This document shows positions 30,994-39,920 of a stretch of 49,541 nt of DNA, in pieces. Location: positions 1 to 49,541 of the forward strand of contig NZ_MRCD01000068.1 of the NCBI RefSeq assembly GCF_001904745.1. Direction: 5' to 3'. The notes under the pieces are model-generated. The model saw only the letters and a list, made by a program, of their open reading frames with translations. It was not told the origin of the DNA and did no database searches. Each line of letters starts with the position of its first letter. The first letter of the stretch is position 1. Source of the stretch: Calothrix sp. HK-06 (lineage in GTDB: Bacteria > Cyanobacteriota > Cyanobacteriia > Cyanobacteriales > Nostocaceae). Both the position numbers and the translations under genes were made by a program.

Positions 30994-31012
30994 TGATACT
31001 TTTTAGGTATCA
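30994..31012. promoter_or_regulatory. LysR-type operator (TGATAC-N7-GTATCA)
   Basis: TGATAC and GTATCA are separated by TTTTTAG. The core ATAC-N7-GTAT equals the published recognition pattern of BenM/CatM-type LysR proteins. It lies 13 bp before the LysR start and about 75 bp before the oxidoreductase start. Direct sequence plus family knowledge. Confidence 0.65.
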
Positions 31013-31031
31013 GTTTAACGCAAAAAAGGTC

Positions 31032-31061
31032 TTGGACATAATCATTTAACGCTTGCATAAT
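31032..31061 (+). promoter_or_regulatory. Probable promoter of the oxidoreductase operon
   Basis: A -35-like TTGGAC (31032-31037) and a -10-like CATAAT (31056-31061) with an 18-bp spacer, placed 26 bp before the ATG and 20 bp downstream of the LysR operator. Confidence 0.45.
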
Positions 31062-31087
31062 CAGGGTTATAGAATAGTGGTAGTTAT

Positions 31088-32116
31088 ATGAAGACGATAG
31101 AACTACATGGTTTCGGTATCAATAACCTGAAAGTCAACGAACAACCTGTTCCTGTTCCTCAACGGGGAGAGGTATTAGTTAAAATTGAAGCTGTGTCGCT
31201 TAATTATATTGACTTACTAGTAGTCAAAGGTTTACTCAATCCAAGTTTGGAGTTACCTTACATACCTGTATGCGACGGTGCCGGAATAGTTGAAAGTATT
31301 GGCGCCAACGTCACAGCATTCCAACCAGGTGATAAAGTAGCAACAACTTTTATACCAAATTGGATAAGTGGTAAACCTACTAGCCAAACCACTGATTACT
31401 CAACTCGTCAAGGATTAGGTAATGTAGCAGGACAATTAAGCGAGTATAAAATATTCCAAGTTAACCAATTAATCAAAATACCATGTAATCTCTCACTTGT
31501 AGAAGCATCTACATTACCAATTGCTGGTTTAACAGCATGGAACGCACTCAAATACGGCAACCTTCAAGCAGATAATACAGTATTGCTGCATGGTACAGGA
31601 GGAGTATCTATTTTTGCACTGCAATTTGTAAAAGCAAATGGCGCCAAAGCAATTATTACATCAAGCAGTGAGGAAAAGCTTGAAAAAGCACAAAAATTAG
31701 GTGCCGACTTTACAATAAACTATAAAACTACACCCGATTGGGAAAACATCATTCATAAATATACGGATGGAAAAGGTGTAGATATAGTCGTCGAAACTGT
31801 TGGTGGCAACAACGTTCAAAAATCACTTAATGCACTGCGAATGGGTGGACATATTTCAGTAGTGGGTTTACTCAATGGCTTTGAAACCAATCTTAATACA
31901 TTAGCTCTACTACATCAACAAGCTACGATTAAAGGAATGGAAGTAGGTTCTACCGATAATTTTGCAACGATGAATCAAGCAATTGAAGCTTATAATATTC
32001 ATCCTGTAATAGATAAAGTTTTCACCTTAGAACAGACTCAAGCTGTATTTGAATATTTAGACAATGGTAAACATTTTGGTAAAGTAGTGATTAAGCTTTC
32101 AGATTTTCTATTATGA
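31088..32116 (+). CDS. Zinc-independent MDR oxidoreductase (quinone reductase-like)
   Basis: A 342-residue NAD(P)H-dependent enzyme of the medium-chain dehydrogenase/reductase superfamily. The catalytic GroES-like part is residues 1-125 (VPVPQRGEVLVKIEAVSLNY then IDLLVVKG). The Rossmann part has VLLHGTGGVSIFALQFVKANG. The structural and catalytic zinc ligands of alcohol dehydrogenases are absent, and FNYID-type text is as in zeta-crystallin/quinone reductases. It is the first gene of an operon, overlapping the next start by 4 bp (ATGA). Divergent LysR control is likely. Substrate unknown; an electrophile or quinone detoxification role is inferred. Confidence 0.87.
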   Translation: MKTIELHGFGINNLKVNEQPVPVPQRGEVLVKIEAVSLNYIDLLVVKGLLNPSLELPYIPVCDGAGIVESIGANVTAFQPGDKVATTFIPNWISGKPTSQTTDYSTRQGLGNVAGQLSEYKIFQVNQLIKIPCNLSLVEASTLPIAGLTAWNALKYGNLQADNTVLLHGTGGVSIFALQFVKANGAKAIITSSSEEKLEKAQKLGADFTINYKTTPDWENIIHKYTDGKGVDIVVETVGGNNVQKSLNALRMGGHISVVGLLNGFETNLNTLALLHQQATIKGMEVGSTDNFATMNQAIEAYNIHPVIDKVFTLEQTQAVFEYLDNGKHFGKVVIKLSDFLL

Positions 32117-33093
32117 TGCAGAAGTTTTTTTCTCCAGTTGTATTAACAGTATTTCTTTTAACCTCAATAGAATCAGTAGCTCAAAATTCCAATGTTAAAG
32201 CTCCGATTGAATTACCTCCTAATTTTCAATATCCAAATGGAATCGCGCGCTCTTCTAAAGGAATTTTATATGTTGGTTCTGTGACAAGCGGTCAAATACT
32301 GCGTATTGACTCCCAAGGTAAAAGCGAGACTTTCTTCCCAGGAAATAGTGAAATCTTTGCTGCTAATAGTTTACGGCTTGATGAGCAACGAGAAATTCTT
32401 TGGGGAGCTTCTTCTGATTTTCTTGGAATTAAAAATTCTAAGGGTGAAATAGTTAGGCGCCCACATCGGATTTTTGCAATTGATACCCGTACAGGTAAAA
32501 TATTGCGTGTTATTCAAATGCCTGATAACGGTTTTGGGAATGATATAGCGCTTGATAGTAATGGTGGTATTTATCTTACCGATAGTTCGCGTCCTCGTAT
32601 TCATTATCTGGCGCCTGGAGCAAGTAAGTTACAAGTTTGGTCAGAAAATCCACTATTTAATTCTAAGCAAATAGGACTTGCTGGTATTGCTCGCAGACCA
32701 GATGGTGTAATTATTGTGGGTATGTTCTCTACTGGAGAGCTTTTTAAAATTACACCTCAACTTAAAGGAGTTGCTGTTGAAAAAATATCTCTAACACGCA
32801 AACTTGAAAACCCTGATGGAATGCAATTTGCTCCAGATGGAAAACTACTTGTAACTGAAGGTAGTGTAACAAGTGGTAACGGGCGCCTACTTAGTATTGA
32901 TGTGCTTTCACCCAAAAACACACCTCGGTCAATAGAGACTATAGCAGCAAATATGGAGTCACCAGTTAATTTGACTGTTGTAGGTAATGATGTTTTAGTT
33001 ACAGAGTCACGCATTCGTCATCATCTTTTACCGGGACAAGAAAAAAATGTTCCAAGTCGCTTCTTTATTCGACGTTTTAATTTGAGGAAGTAA
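32113..33093 (+). CDS. Exported SMP-30/gluconolactonase-like beta-propeller protein
   Basis: A 326-residue protein with an N-terminal signal peptide ([20 protein letters not shown], cleavage near residue 25). The rest is a six-bladed propeller of the SMP-30/strictosidine synthase/NHL type. Recurrent blade text is [49 protein letters not shown] and [17 protein letters not shown]. The metal-binding Asn/Asp positions seem present (GNDIA, NPDGM). Members hydrolyse lactones or bind ligands in the periplasm. It is the middle gene of the LysR-linked operon; its start overlaps the upstream stop, and its own stop is 2 bp from the next ATG. Confidence 0.8.
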   Translation: MMQKFFSPVVLTVFLLTSIESVAQNSNVKAPIELPPNFQYPNGIARSSKGILYVGSVTSGQILRIDSQGKSETFFPGNSEIFAANSLRLDEQREILWGASSDFLGIKNSKGEIVRRPHRIFAIDTRTGKILRVIQMPDNGFGNDIALDSNGGIYLTDSSRPRIHYLAPGASKLQVWSENPLFNSKQIGLAGIARRPDGVIIVGMFSTGELFKITPQLKGVAVEKISLTRKLENPDGMQFAPDGKLLVTEGSVTSGNGRLLSIDVLSPKNTPRSIETIAANMESPVNLTVVGNDVLVTESRIRHHLLPGQEKNVPSRFFIRRFNLRK

Positions 33094-33095
33094 AT

Positions 33096-34088
<993 letters not shown>

Positions 34089-34089
34089 A

Positions 34090-34108
34090 ACTAATGATAA
34101 TCATTACT
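34090..34108. promoter_or_regulatory. Fur-box-like palindrome
   Basis: ACTAATGATAATCATTACT matches the classical 19-base Fur consensus at 15 positions, including the complete core AATGATAATCATT. It lies just after the reductase stop, between convergent genes, where no promoter is expected. Binding is not proven. Confidence 0.4.
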
Positions 34109-34120
34109 ATTATATTGATT

Positions 34121-34161
34121 TTCCTAGAGGATATTTTTAAACTTATTTTATCCTCTAGGAA
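34121..34161. terminator. Bidirectional terminator between the reductase and NRPS genes
   Basis: A perfect 13-bp stem, TTCCTAGAGGATA (34121-34133) with TATCCTCTAGGAA (34149-34161), and a 15-base AT-rich loop. It is placed between two convergent gene ends. Confidence 0.7.
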
Positions 34162-34205
34162 TTTAATGAATGCACAGGCTCCAAGCCTATGCTACAAGAC
34201 GATGG

Positions 34206-36815
34206 TTAATTCAAGTAGCGGCGTAATTTTTGTGCTGTGTGCTTGGCGTTGGTCCTGACTGAGTAGTTGTGACTACCAGGAATGTCAACTACTTCGATTG
34301 GTTTTTCTGTAAACTCTGACCAACCTAGTCCACGGTCGTGTTTTATCCACCACTGTTGTTCTAAGCAGCGAAACAAAGTTATTTTACCTGGATAAATTTG
34401 AGGTTTGTAGTTACGGACGGCGCCAACAAGGGTATAAAATAATCTTTCGTATTCTGGGTCTTCTGGTATTGGATGTTCGATAGCAACTTTTGGTACACAT
34501 GGTTGAATAATCTTGTTCCAGCGCTGTTGTAATCCATTGAGTAAGTATGCTAGTTTTTCTTGTGATTTGAGAGTTTTGAGTATACCCCAGTGATGAGCGA
34601 ATAATTTATCTACTGATTGATGTTGAAAATATTTTGGGCAGGCAGTATCAAAGAATGCTAGTAGTTTAACTTCTTGTTCTTGCGCTACTAGCTGTTGCGC
34701 CATTTCAAATATAATTACTCCTCCAATGGAATAACCTGCTAAATAATATGGCCCAGTTGGTTGAATTGTACGAATGTGTTTGATATACTCGCTTGCTATA
34801 TCTTCGATTCGGTTTAGAAAATCTTGCTCTCCATTTGGTCTTTGTGGTTGTAATGCATAAATTGGTTGTTCTGAATCTAAATATTCAACAAAGTTTTGAA
34901 ATACAAGAACATTAACATCGGCGCCATGAACACAAAATAAAGGTGCCTTTTTTCCATGAGGTTGAATAGGTACTATAGTTGACCATATTTCTGGAGTCTC
35001 TTTTTGAATAACATTTGCAAGTTCTTTTATCGTCGCTGCTTTCAAAAATGTTGCTAGTGGTAGTTTTTTTGCAAATCTATTTTCAATCTTTATCAACATT
35101 TGTGTTGCGAGTAAAGAAGTACCTCCCAACTCAAAAAAGTTGTCAAAGATTCCTATAGACTCAATTCCTAGAAGTTCTTGCCAAATGGATGCTAGTTGAA
35201 TTTCAATAGTTGATTCAGGTGCAACAAATTTTTCAAGCTGTTCGCGTGTGTTGTCAGGAGCAGGTAAAGCATTACGATCTACTTTACCGTTCGCGTTGAG
35301 TGGTAAAGCTTCTAAAATCATAAATGATGAAGGAACCATGTATTCAGCTAATTTGGAAGTGAGATAGTTCCGAATTTCACTCTTTGCGATTGTTTGTCCT
35401 TTTTCAAGAACTATATAGGCAACCAAGCGCTTTTCTTGTCCTTCATCTTGACGCGCGATAACTACAGTTTCCCGTATATTTGCTAGTTGCAGCAAAGTCG
35501 TTTCAATTTCTCCAAGTTCGATGCGAAAACCACGAACTTTGACTTGGTGGTCGATACGTCCAAGAAATTCAATATTTCCATCGGACAAATAGCGTGCTAA
35601 ATCTCCTGTTTTGTAAAGTCGCTCTTTTGAGCCGGTGCCAAATGGGTTAAGAATAAACTTTTCAGAAGTAAGTTCAGGACGGTTGAGATAACCATTAGCT
35701 AAACCGGCGCCACCAATATATAATTCTCCAGCTTCACCAGGTAAAGTTGGTTGTAAGTTCTCATCTAATATATAGATACTCGTGTTCAAAATTGGTTTAC
35801 CGATAGGCGCCACAATAGTACTAATATTGCGTTGACATTTCCAAAAAGTGGCATCGATAGACGCTTCTGTTGGTCCATAAACGTTATGCAACACTCCATC
35901 TAAACCCAAGCACGCGAAAAATTGCTCTATTAACTCTGTAGGTAAAGCTTCACCACCACAAGAAATATGGCGTAAATGAGAACAAGCTTCGACACCCTTT
36001 TCTTCAAGAATGACTCGCAGCATCGAGGGGACAAAAGCTGTAATGGTAATTTGCTGTTCAGCAATGAGTTTTACCAAGTAAGCACTATCTTGATGTCCTC
36101 CTACACGAGGTAAGACTAGCTGTCCTCCAAAGCATAGTGGCCAAAATATTTGCCAGACTGAAGGGTCAAAGCTAAATGATATGTTCTGTAATACTTTATC
36201 TTTCGCAGTTAAACCAAACGTTGACTGGCGCCACTGAAGTTGATTTACAATTCCACGGTGAGGAACCATTACACCTTTAGGTTTTCCAGTAGAACCAGAA
36301 GTGTAGATAACGTACATCAAATCATCAATGCTTGCATCACAGACTGGATTTTCTGGACTGTGTTGAGATATTGTATTCCACTGTGAATCAAGACAAACTA
36401 ACTTTGTACTCAATGCTGGAAGTTTTGGAAGTAAATTACTTAGAGTCAGTAAAATTGGTGTTTGAGTATCTTCTAATATAAAACTTAGTCGCTCAGATGG
36501 GTAGTTTGGGTCTATTGGTACATAGGCGCCGGATGCTTTAAGAACTCCTAAAATTGCCACAACCATTTCTAAAGAGCGCTCTAAACAAATTCCAACCATC
36601 ACACCAGCTTTGACACCTAGAGAACGTAAATAGTGCGCTAGTTGATTTGCTTGTTCGTTTAGTTCACGGTAAGTAAGAAACTTATCTTCTAAAACTACTG
36701 CTACTGAGTCAGGAGTTCTGTTGGTCTGTGCCTCAAAATATTTGTGTACACACTGCTGCAAAGATGTACTGTAATTTTGAGCAACCTCGTACAAAGTATC
36801 ATTTAGAGCAATCAT
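34206..36815 (-). CDS. Minimal NRPS: adenylation-PCP-thioesterase
   Basis: An 869-residue single-module synthetase without a condensation domain. The adenylation domain (about 20-520) shows A3 YVIYTSGSTGKPKGVMV, A5 NVYGPTEASIDATFW, A7 LYKTGDLARY and A10 LPLNANGKVDRNAL. A hand alignment to PheA gives the pocket D-P-W-A-I-C-V-I-D; the Asp at position 235 suggests an alpha-amino acid, but I cannot name it. The carrier domain has the phosphopantetheine Ser in FFELGGTSLLATQ (about residue 566). The thioesterase (about 620-865) has the nucleophile in AGYSIGGVIIFE. It lies 53 bp after the DUF6875-like gene in the same operon. With no C domain it may release an amino acid ester, lactone or dimer. The product is unknown. 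Confidence 0.92.
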   Translation of the reverse strand: MIALNDTLYEVAQNYSTSLQQCVHKYFEAQTNRTPDSVAVVLEDKFLTYRELNEQANQLAHYLRSLGVKAGVMVGICLERSLEMVVAILGVLKASGAYVPIDPNYPSERLSFILEDTQTPILLTLSNLLPKLPALSTKLVCLDSQWNTISQHSPENPVCDASIDDLMYVIYTSGSTGKPKGVMVPHRGIVNQLQWRQSTFGLTAKDKVLQNISFSFDPSVWQIFWPLCFGGQLVLPRVGGHQDSAYLVKLIAEQQITITAFVPSMLRVILEEKGVEACSHLRHISCGGEALPTELIEQFFACLGLDGVLHNVYGPTEASIDATFWKCQRNISTIVAPIGKPILNTSIYILDENLQPTLPGEAGELYIGGAGLANGYLNRPELTSEKFILNPFGTGSKERLYKTGDLARYLSDGNIEFLGRIDHQVKVRGFRIELGEIETTLLQLANIRETVVIARQDEGQEKRLVAYIVLEKGQTIAKSEIRNYLTSKLAEYMVPSSFMILEALPLNANGKVDRNALPAPDNTREQLEKFVAPESTIEIQLASIWQELLGIESIGIFDNFFELGGTSLLATQMLIKIENRFAKKLPLATFLKAATIKELANVIQKETPEIWSTIVPIQPHGKKAPLFCVHGADVNVLVFQNFVEYLDSEQPIYALQPQRPNGEQDFLNRIEDIASEYIKHIRTIQPTGPYYLAGYSIGGVIIFEMAQQLVAQEQEVKLLAFFDTACPKYFQHQSVDKLFAHHWGILKTLKSQEKLAYLLNGLQQRWNKIIQPCVPKVAIEHPIPEDPEYERLFYTLVGAVRNYKPQIYPGKITLFRCLEQQWWIKHDRGLGWSEFTEKPIEVVDIPGSHNYSVRTNAKHTAQKLRRYLN

Positions 36816-36868
36816 AGATGAATGTATTTTTAATTACGGTTTATATACTGAGAGTTTAACTACGCGCG

Positions 36869-37546
36869 TTAGTGAATGAAGGTATTAAATGCTTCTAACT
36901 CTTGCTTTGCTGTTGTTAATGCTTGCATCGCTTGGTGATAGTTTTTTTCGTCTTTAAAATTGTTAGCAAAACGTTGTAAGTAAATTTCAAGATATTTGAT
37001 ACGTATTTGAGGTTCATCACTAGAAAGTTTAAGAAAAGGTAAATCAGCTTCTACCATAAAACGAATAGCTAGCATTGGGATAGGACTACGAAGAGGACGA
37101 AAGTTAGGATTATGTAAACCTGGACTTTGATTACGCATATGAAATTCACCAAGCATTAGACCTGCTTCTACAAAAAAAGGCTTTAATTTTTTTTGTACAT
37201 CATCAATTAAAGTTGGAGTATCCTCAATGTTTATATCAGGGAAAAGCAGCAAAATGACTTTGTATATTGAAGCATCTCCAAAACTTGGTTCTGTTTGCAA
37301 AAAAGCATCCCTATAACCCTTCACAATGACTTCTATATCTTGCTGTATATAACTTTGAGGACGAATAACTGCTAGTTGAATAGCATCAGCTTTTAATGAA
37401 TAGGGTATATGAGGGCAAACCTTACCGCTTCGACCTAAATCAGGATGTGATTTAGCAAGAAAACTCCTTATCCATTCAGATGTTTGAATTAAATAAGGCA
37501 AATCATTTTGAATATTTTGAATTTCATTTGATGTATAGAGTTGCAT
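36869..37546 (-). CDS. DUF6875-like protein, cotranscribed with the NRPS
   Basis: A 225-residue soluble protein. Conserved-looking blocks are IQLAVIRPQSYIQQDIEVIV with KGYRDAFLQTEP, VILLLFPDINIED, and above all VEAGLMLGEFHMRNQSPGLH followed by NPNFRPLRSPIPMLAIRFM and VEADLPFL. I recall this GLMLGEFH...GLHN..FRPLRSPIPMLAIR pattern as DUF6875, often near NRPS genes; that name needs a search. His, Asn and Arg are clustered, as in an active site, but no known enzyme fold is recognised. I took ATG 37546 (MQLYTSNEI); ATG 37558 adds four residues. It is the first gene of the NRPS operon and may modify or load its product. Confidence 0.65.
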   Translation of the reverse strand: MQLYTSNEIQNIQNDLPYLIQTSEWIRSFLAKSHPDLGRSGKVCPHIPYSLKADAIQLAVIRPQSYIQQDIEVIVKGYRDAFLQTEPSFGDASIYKVILLLFPDINIEDTPTLIDDVQKKLKPFFVEAGLMLGEFHMRNQSPGLHNPNFRPLRSPIPMLAIRFMVEADLPFLKLSSDEPQIRIKYLEIYLQRFANNFKDEKNYHQAMQALTTAKQELEAFNTFIH

Positions 37547-37854
37547 AAATACTACCATTAAAACAGATATTTTTTAGAGATATGAACCTGTATAAACGCG
37601 GATAATAAAAACTAAAAATATTTATTAATTAAGAGTTTTTAGTTACTTTAGTAATCAATTTATAAAGTTTATATTTGAATCAACTTTATATTTTTGAGCT
37701 TTTATTGTCTCTTAACTTAATCACACTCATTACTTTTATAAATACATAAATTAATTTATACATTTCTTTATAATAGTTACAGTATTTTCTCTTATACGGT
37801 AGTGGTATTATTAAAGATGATGTATATTTTGTATGTTTTTTTGATTAAGTATAC
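37547..37854. other. AT-rich upstream region of the DUF6875-NRPS operon
   Basis: About 300 bp, much richer in A and T than its surroundings, without a gene. It should contain the operon promoter. Direct TTTATAA and ATTAATT words are frequent, but I cannot pick a promoter. Confidence 0.5.
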
Positions 37855-37888
37855 TTACAAAAATAAAGACGTAGCACTGCTACGTCTT
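37855..37888 (-). terminator. Intrinsic terminator of the GHL10 hydrolase gene
   Basis: A perfect 11-bp stem, AAGACGTAGCA (37866-37876) with TGCTACGTCTT (37878-37888), and a one-base loop centre. On the minus strand it is followed by TATTTTTGT. It lies 45 bp beyond the stop. Confidence 0.8.
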
Positions 37889-37932
37889 CATAGTATTTTT
37901 GTATTTGCCGCAAAAGAGTATTGATAAATCTG

Positions 37933-39387
37933 CTAATCAGCCCTTGCGCGCAGTGCTGGAGATGGGAAAACTGCCTGAAAACCTTGCTGTCGTTGACCAG
38001 GGTCTTCGGGACCAGTATCCCATAAACTTTCATAGTAGAAAAAGGCGACACCTAAACCGCGTTGTTGTGCGGCTTGTACTTGTGACTTAATTTGCTGCAT
38101 TGGAATTCGGCGTGTCCTTAAACCTGCCATAATACCAATGCCTGTTGGTATATTTAGTTGTTGGGTTTCTATAATTTCTGGACGGGTAATTTTAGAAGTA
38201 AACGAACCTAAATCGTCACGATAGACTTGCATTACCAGCTCGTCAACAATATTTAACCGTACCCAGTTCAACCAGTCTTGGAGTTGGAACTTATAAGCGA
38301 AGTTGTAGTAATTGGGCGAAACTGAGAAAATAGCATTTGGTTTGCGTGCTTTGACTGCTTGGTTGAGTTGCAACATAAAAACTGTAATTTTATCCGCACG
38401 CCAGCGCATCCAAGCTTGGTCTTGAGGGTTAGATGGAGGAGCTTTTCCAGTTTCTTGAGTATACAAAGATATTGTATATCTGTCGTAACCAAATTCATGA
38501 GGCAAACTCATGTGGTCGTCGAACTGAATACCATCGGCATCGTATTTAGTTACGATTTCTAGTACTAAATCACTAATAAACTTTTGTACTTCTGGGTGGA
38601 AGGGGTTAAGCCATGCTACCTCACCCGCTGCACTAATTGATGTTTGGCTTCCATCACGTTTTCGTGTCAACCATTCGGGATGGTTTAAAGCTAACTCTGA
38701 AGTTTCAGGCGCCATAAAACCAAATTCAAACCAAGGAATTGCCAACAACCCGCGACGATGCGCTTGATTAATTACATCCGCAATAATATCATGACCTTCT
38801 GTGCCCCTATATACAAACGGCTGAATTTCCGCACGTTGTGCAACATCGCTTGGATACATTACATATCCCGAATTCCAAACAACCGGGTAAACGGTATTAA
38901 AGTTTAATTGGCGTAGTTTATCCATCGCTTCGCCAACTTTAGTCCTATCCCTCAAAATATCAAGGTCATTATTAGTCATCCATACACCCCGGATTTCCTG
39001 CCGTGGTCGTTGTACTCTTTGAACAGGTTGTGGAACGGGTTGAGGAATTGGTTGTGGAACGGGTTGTGGCTGTGGTACAGGTTGCGGTACAGGAACAGGT
39101 TGTGGAAACCCATCAGTTTCAGCAGGTGGAAACTCAGGAGTTTGAGGTAATGGAATAGGTATTGGAACGGGTTGAGGAAATTGCGGTTGTGGTGGAATTG
39201 GTTGTGGTGTCGGAAACTGTGGTTGTGGTGGAATTGATTGCGGCGCCGGAAATTGCGCTAAAGCAGGAGCAAAAGTATCTAGTACTATTACTCCAACAAA
39301 AGTGAATAGAAAGAAAATTGGTACAATTGACTTCAGTTTCAACCGCCATCGAAAAATCGAACTAGGTTTTATTGATTTGAATGACAT
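37933..39387 (-). CDS. GHL10 (DUF187) glycoside hydrolase, exported
   Basis: About 484 residues. MSFKSIKPSSIFRWRLKLKS is followed by a hydrophobic segment (IVPIFFLFTFVGVIVLDTF) and APALAQF, a signal peptide or anchor. Next comes an unusual 95-residue Pro/Gln-rich linker of PxPQPxPQP repeats, likely spanning the cell wall. The catalytic part begins EIRGVWMTNNDLDILRDRTK and shows FNTVYPVVWNSGYVMYPS, LLAIPWFEFGF, WLNPFHPEVQKFISDLVLEI, DADGIQFDDHMSLP and ELVMQVYRDD, as in GHL10/YngK-type TIM barrels that cleave peptidoglycan-derived glycans. Longer in-frame starts at 39441 and 39486 exist; none has a good ribosome site. Monocistronic with its own terminator. Confidence 0.85.
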   Translation of the reverse strand: MSFKSIKPSSIFRWRLKLKSIVPIFFLFTFVGVIVLDTFAPALAQFPAPQSIPPQPQFPTPQPIPPQPQFPQPVPIPIPLPQTPEFPPAETDGFPQPVPVPQPVPQPQPVPQPIPQPVPQPVQRVQRPRQEIRGVWMTNNDLDILRDRTKVGEAMDKLRQLNFNTVYPVVWNSGYVMYPSDVAQRAEIQPFVYRGTEGHDIIADVINQAHRRGLLAIPWFEFGFMAPETSELALNHPEWLTRKRDGSQTSISAAGEVAWLNPFHPEVQKFISDLVLEIVTKYDADGIQFDDHMSLPHEFGYDRYTISLYTQETGKAPPSNPQDQAWMRWRADKITVFMLQLNQAVKARKPNAIFSVSPNYYNFAYKFQLQDWLNWVRLNIVDELVMQVYRDDLGSFTSKITRPEIIETQQLNIPTGIGIMAGLRTRRIPMQQIKSQVQAAQQRGLGVAFFYYESLWDTGPEDPGQRQQGFQAVFPSPALRARAD

Positions 39388-39920
39388 GTTAGTTACCCAC
39401 GCACGCCATCGCATATTTTTGTGATGGAATCTACTCGCCATATAGTTTACAGTTAATGTATGTTTACTCCCACGAGCAATTGGCAATGCTTCTCTTTATG
39501 CCATATCGTGCGCCAAAGCAGTGCATCAAGTAACTTGATACAACACTTCTTGGCAAACTACTTATCCTGACGCACCTGATTCGCGAGTAGTGCCCATGAC
39601 ATATTTATTTGTGATATGAAAATGTGATGAGTCGCTGGCAACGGATGAGAAACGGATGTAACGGATAGTTTATGTAACAAATTTTGGTGGGTTGATGTAA
39701 GTCTCTGTGGTAAAAAAATACATGGACTGCACAGGCAAGGGCACTTATGCTACAAGAGATTAAAATTACGGCACCCCTCAATACCATCTGTTACATCCCT
39801 TCGGGTTCGCCACTTTGGCGCTCCGGAAGCCGACACCGCCAAGTGGACTCACCGTTACATCCGTTGCCAATCTGCCGCCTGGAGTAAAATAGATACAGTA
39901 AAGCAACGGAGCAAATAGCA
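39388..39920. other. Intergenic region with family C and nested repeats
   Basis: About 530 bp between divergent genes. It contains a reversed family C unit at 39636-39668 and a second, split one at 39787-39871. Its left end may encode part of a longer N-terminus of the hydrolase. No credible gene is seen; a minus-strand frame at 39605-39787 has no support. Confidence 0.5.
39787..39871. repeat. Nested repeat: family C unit split by another inverted repeat
   Basis: CTGTTACATCC (left) and ACCGTTACATCCGTTGCCAA (right) are parts of one family C unit. Between them lies a 52-bp insert with arms CCACTTTGGCG and CGCCAAGTGG, bordered by CTTCGGGTT and ACTCACC. It looks like one repeat inserted into another. 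Confidence 0.5.

Noticed and set aside
39605-39787. Minus-strand frame of 60 codons between the hydrolase and HEAT-NACHT genes
   Set aside because: It overlaps a family C repeat and lacks a ribosome site; composition is not coding-like.
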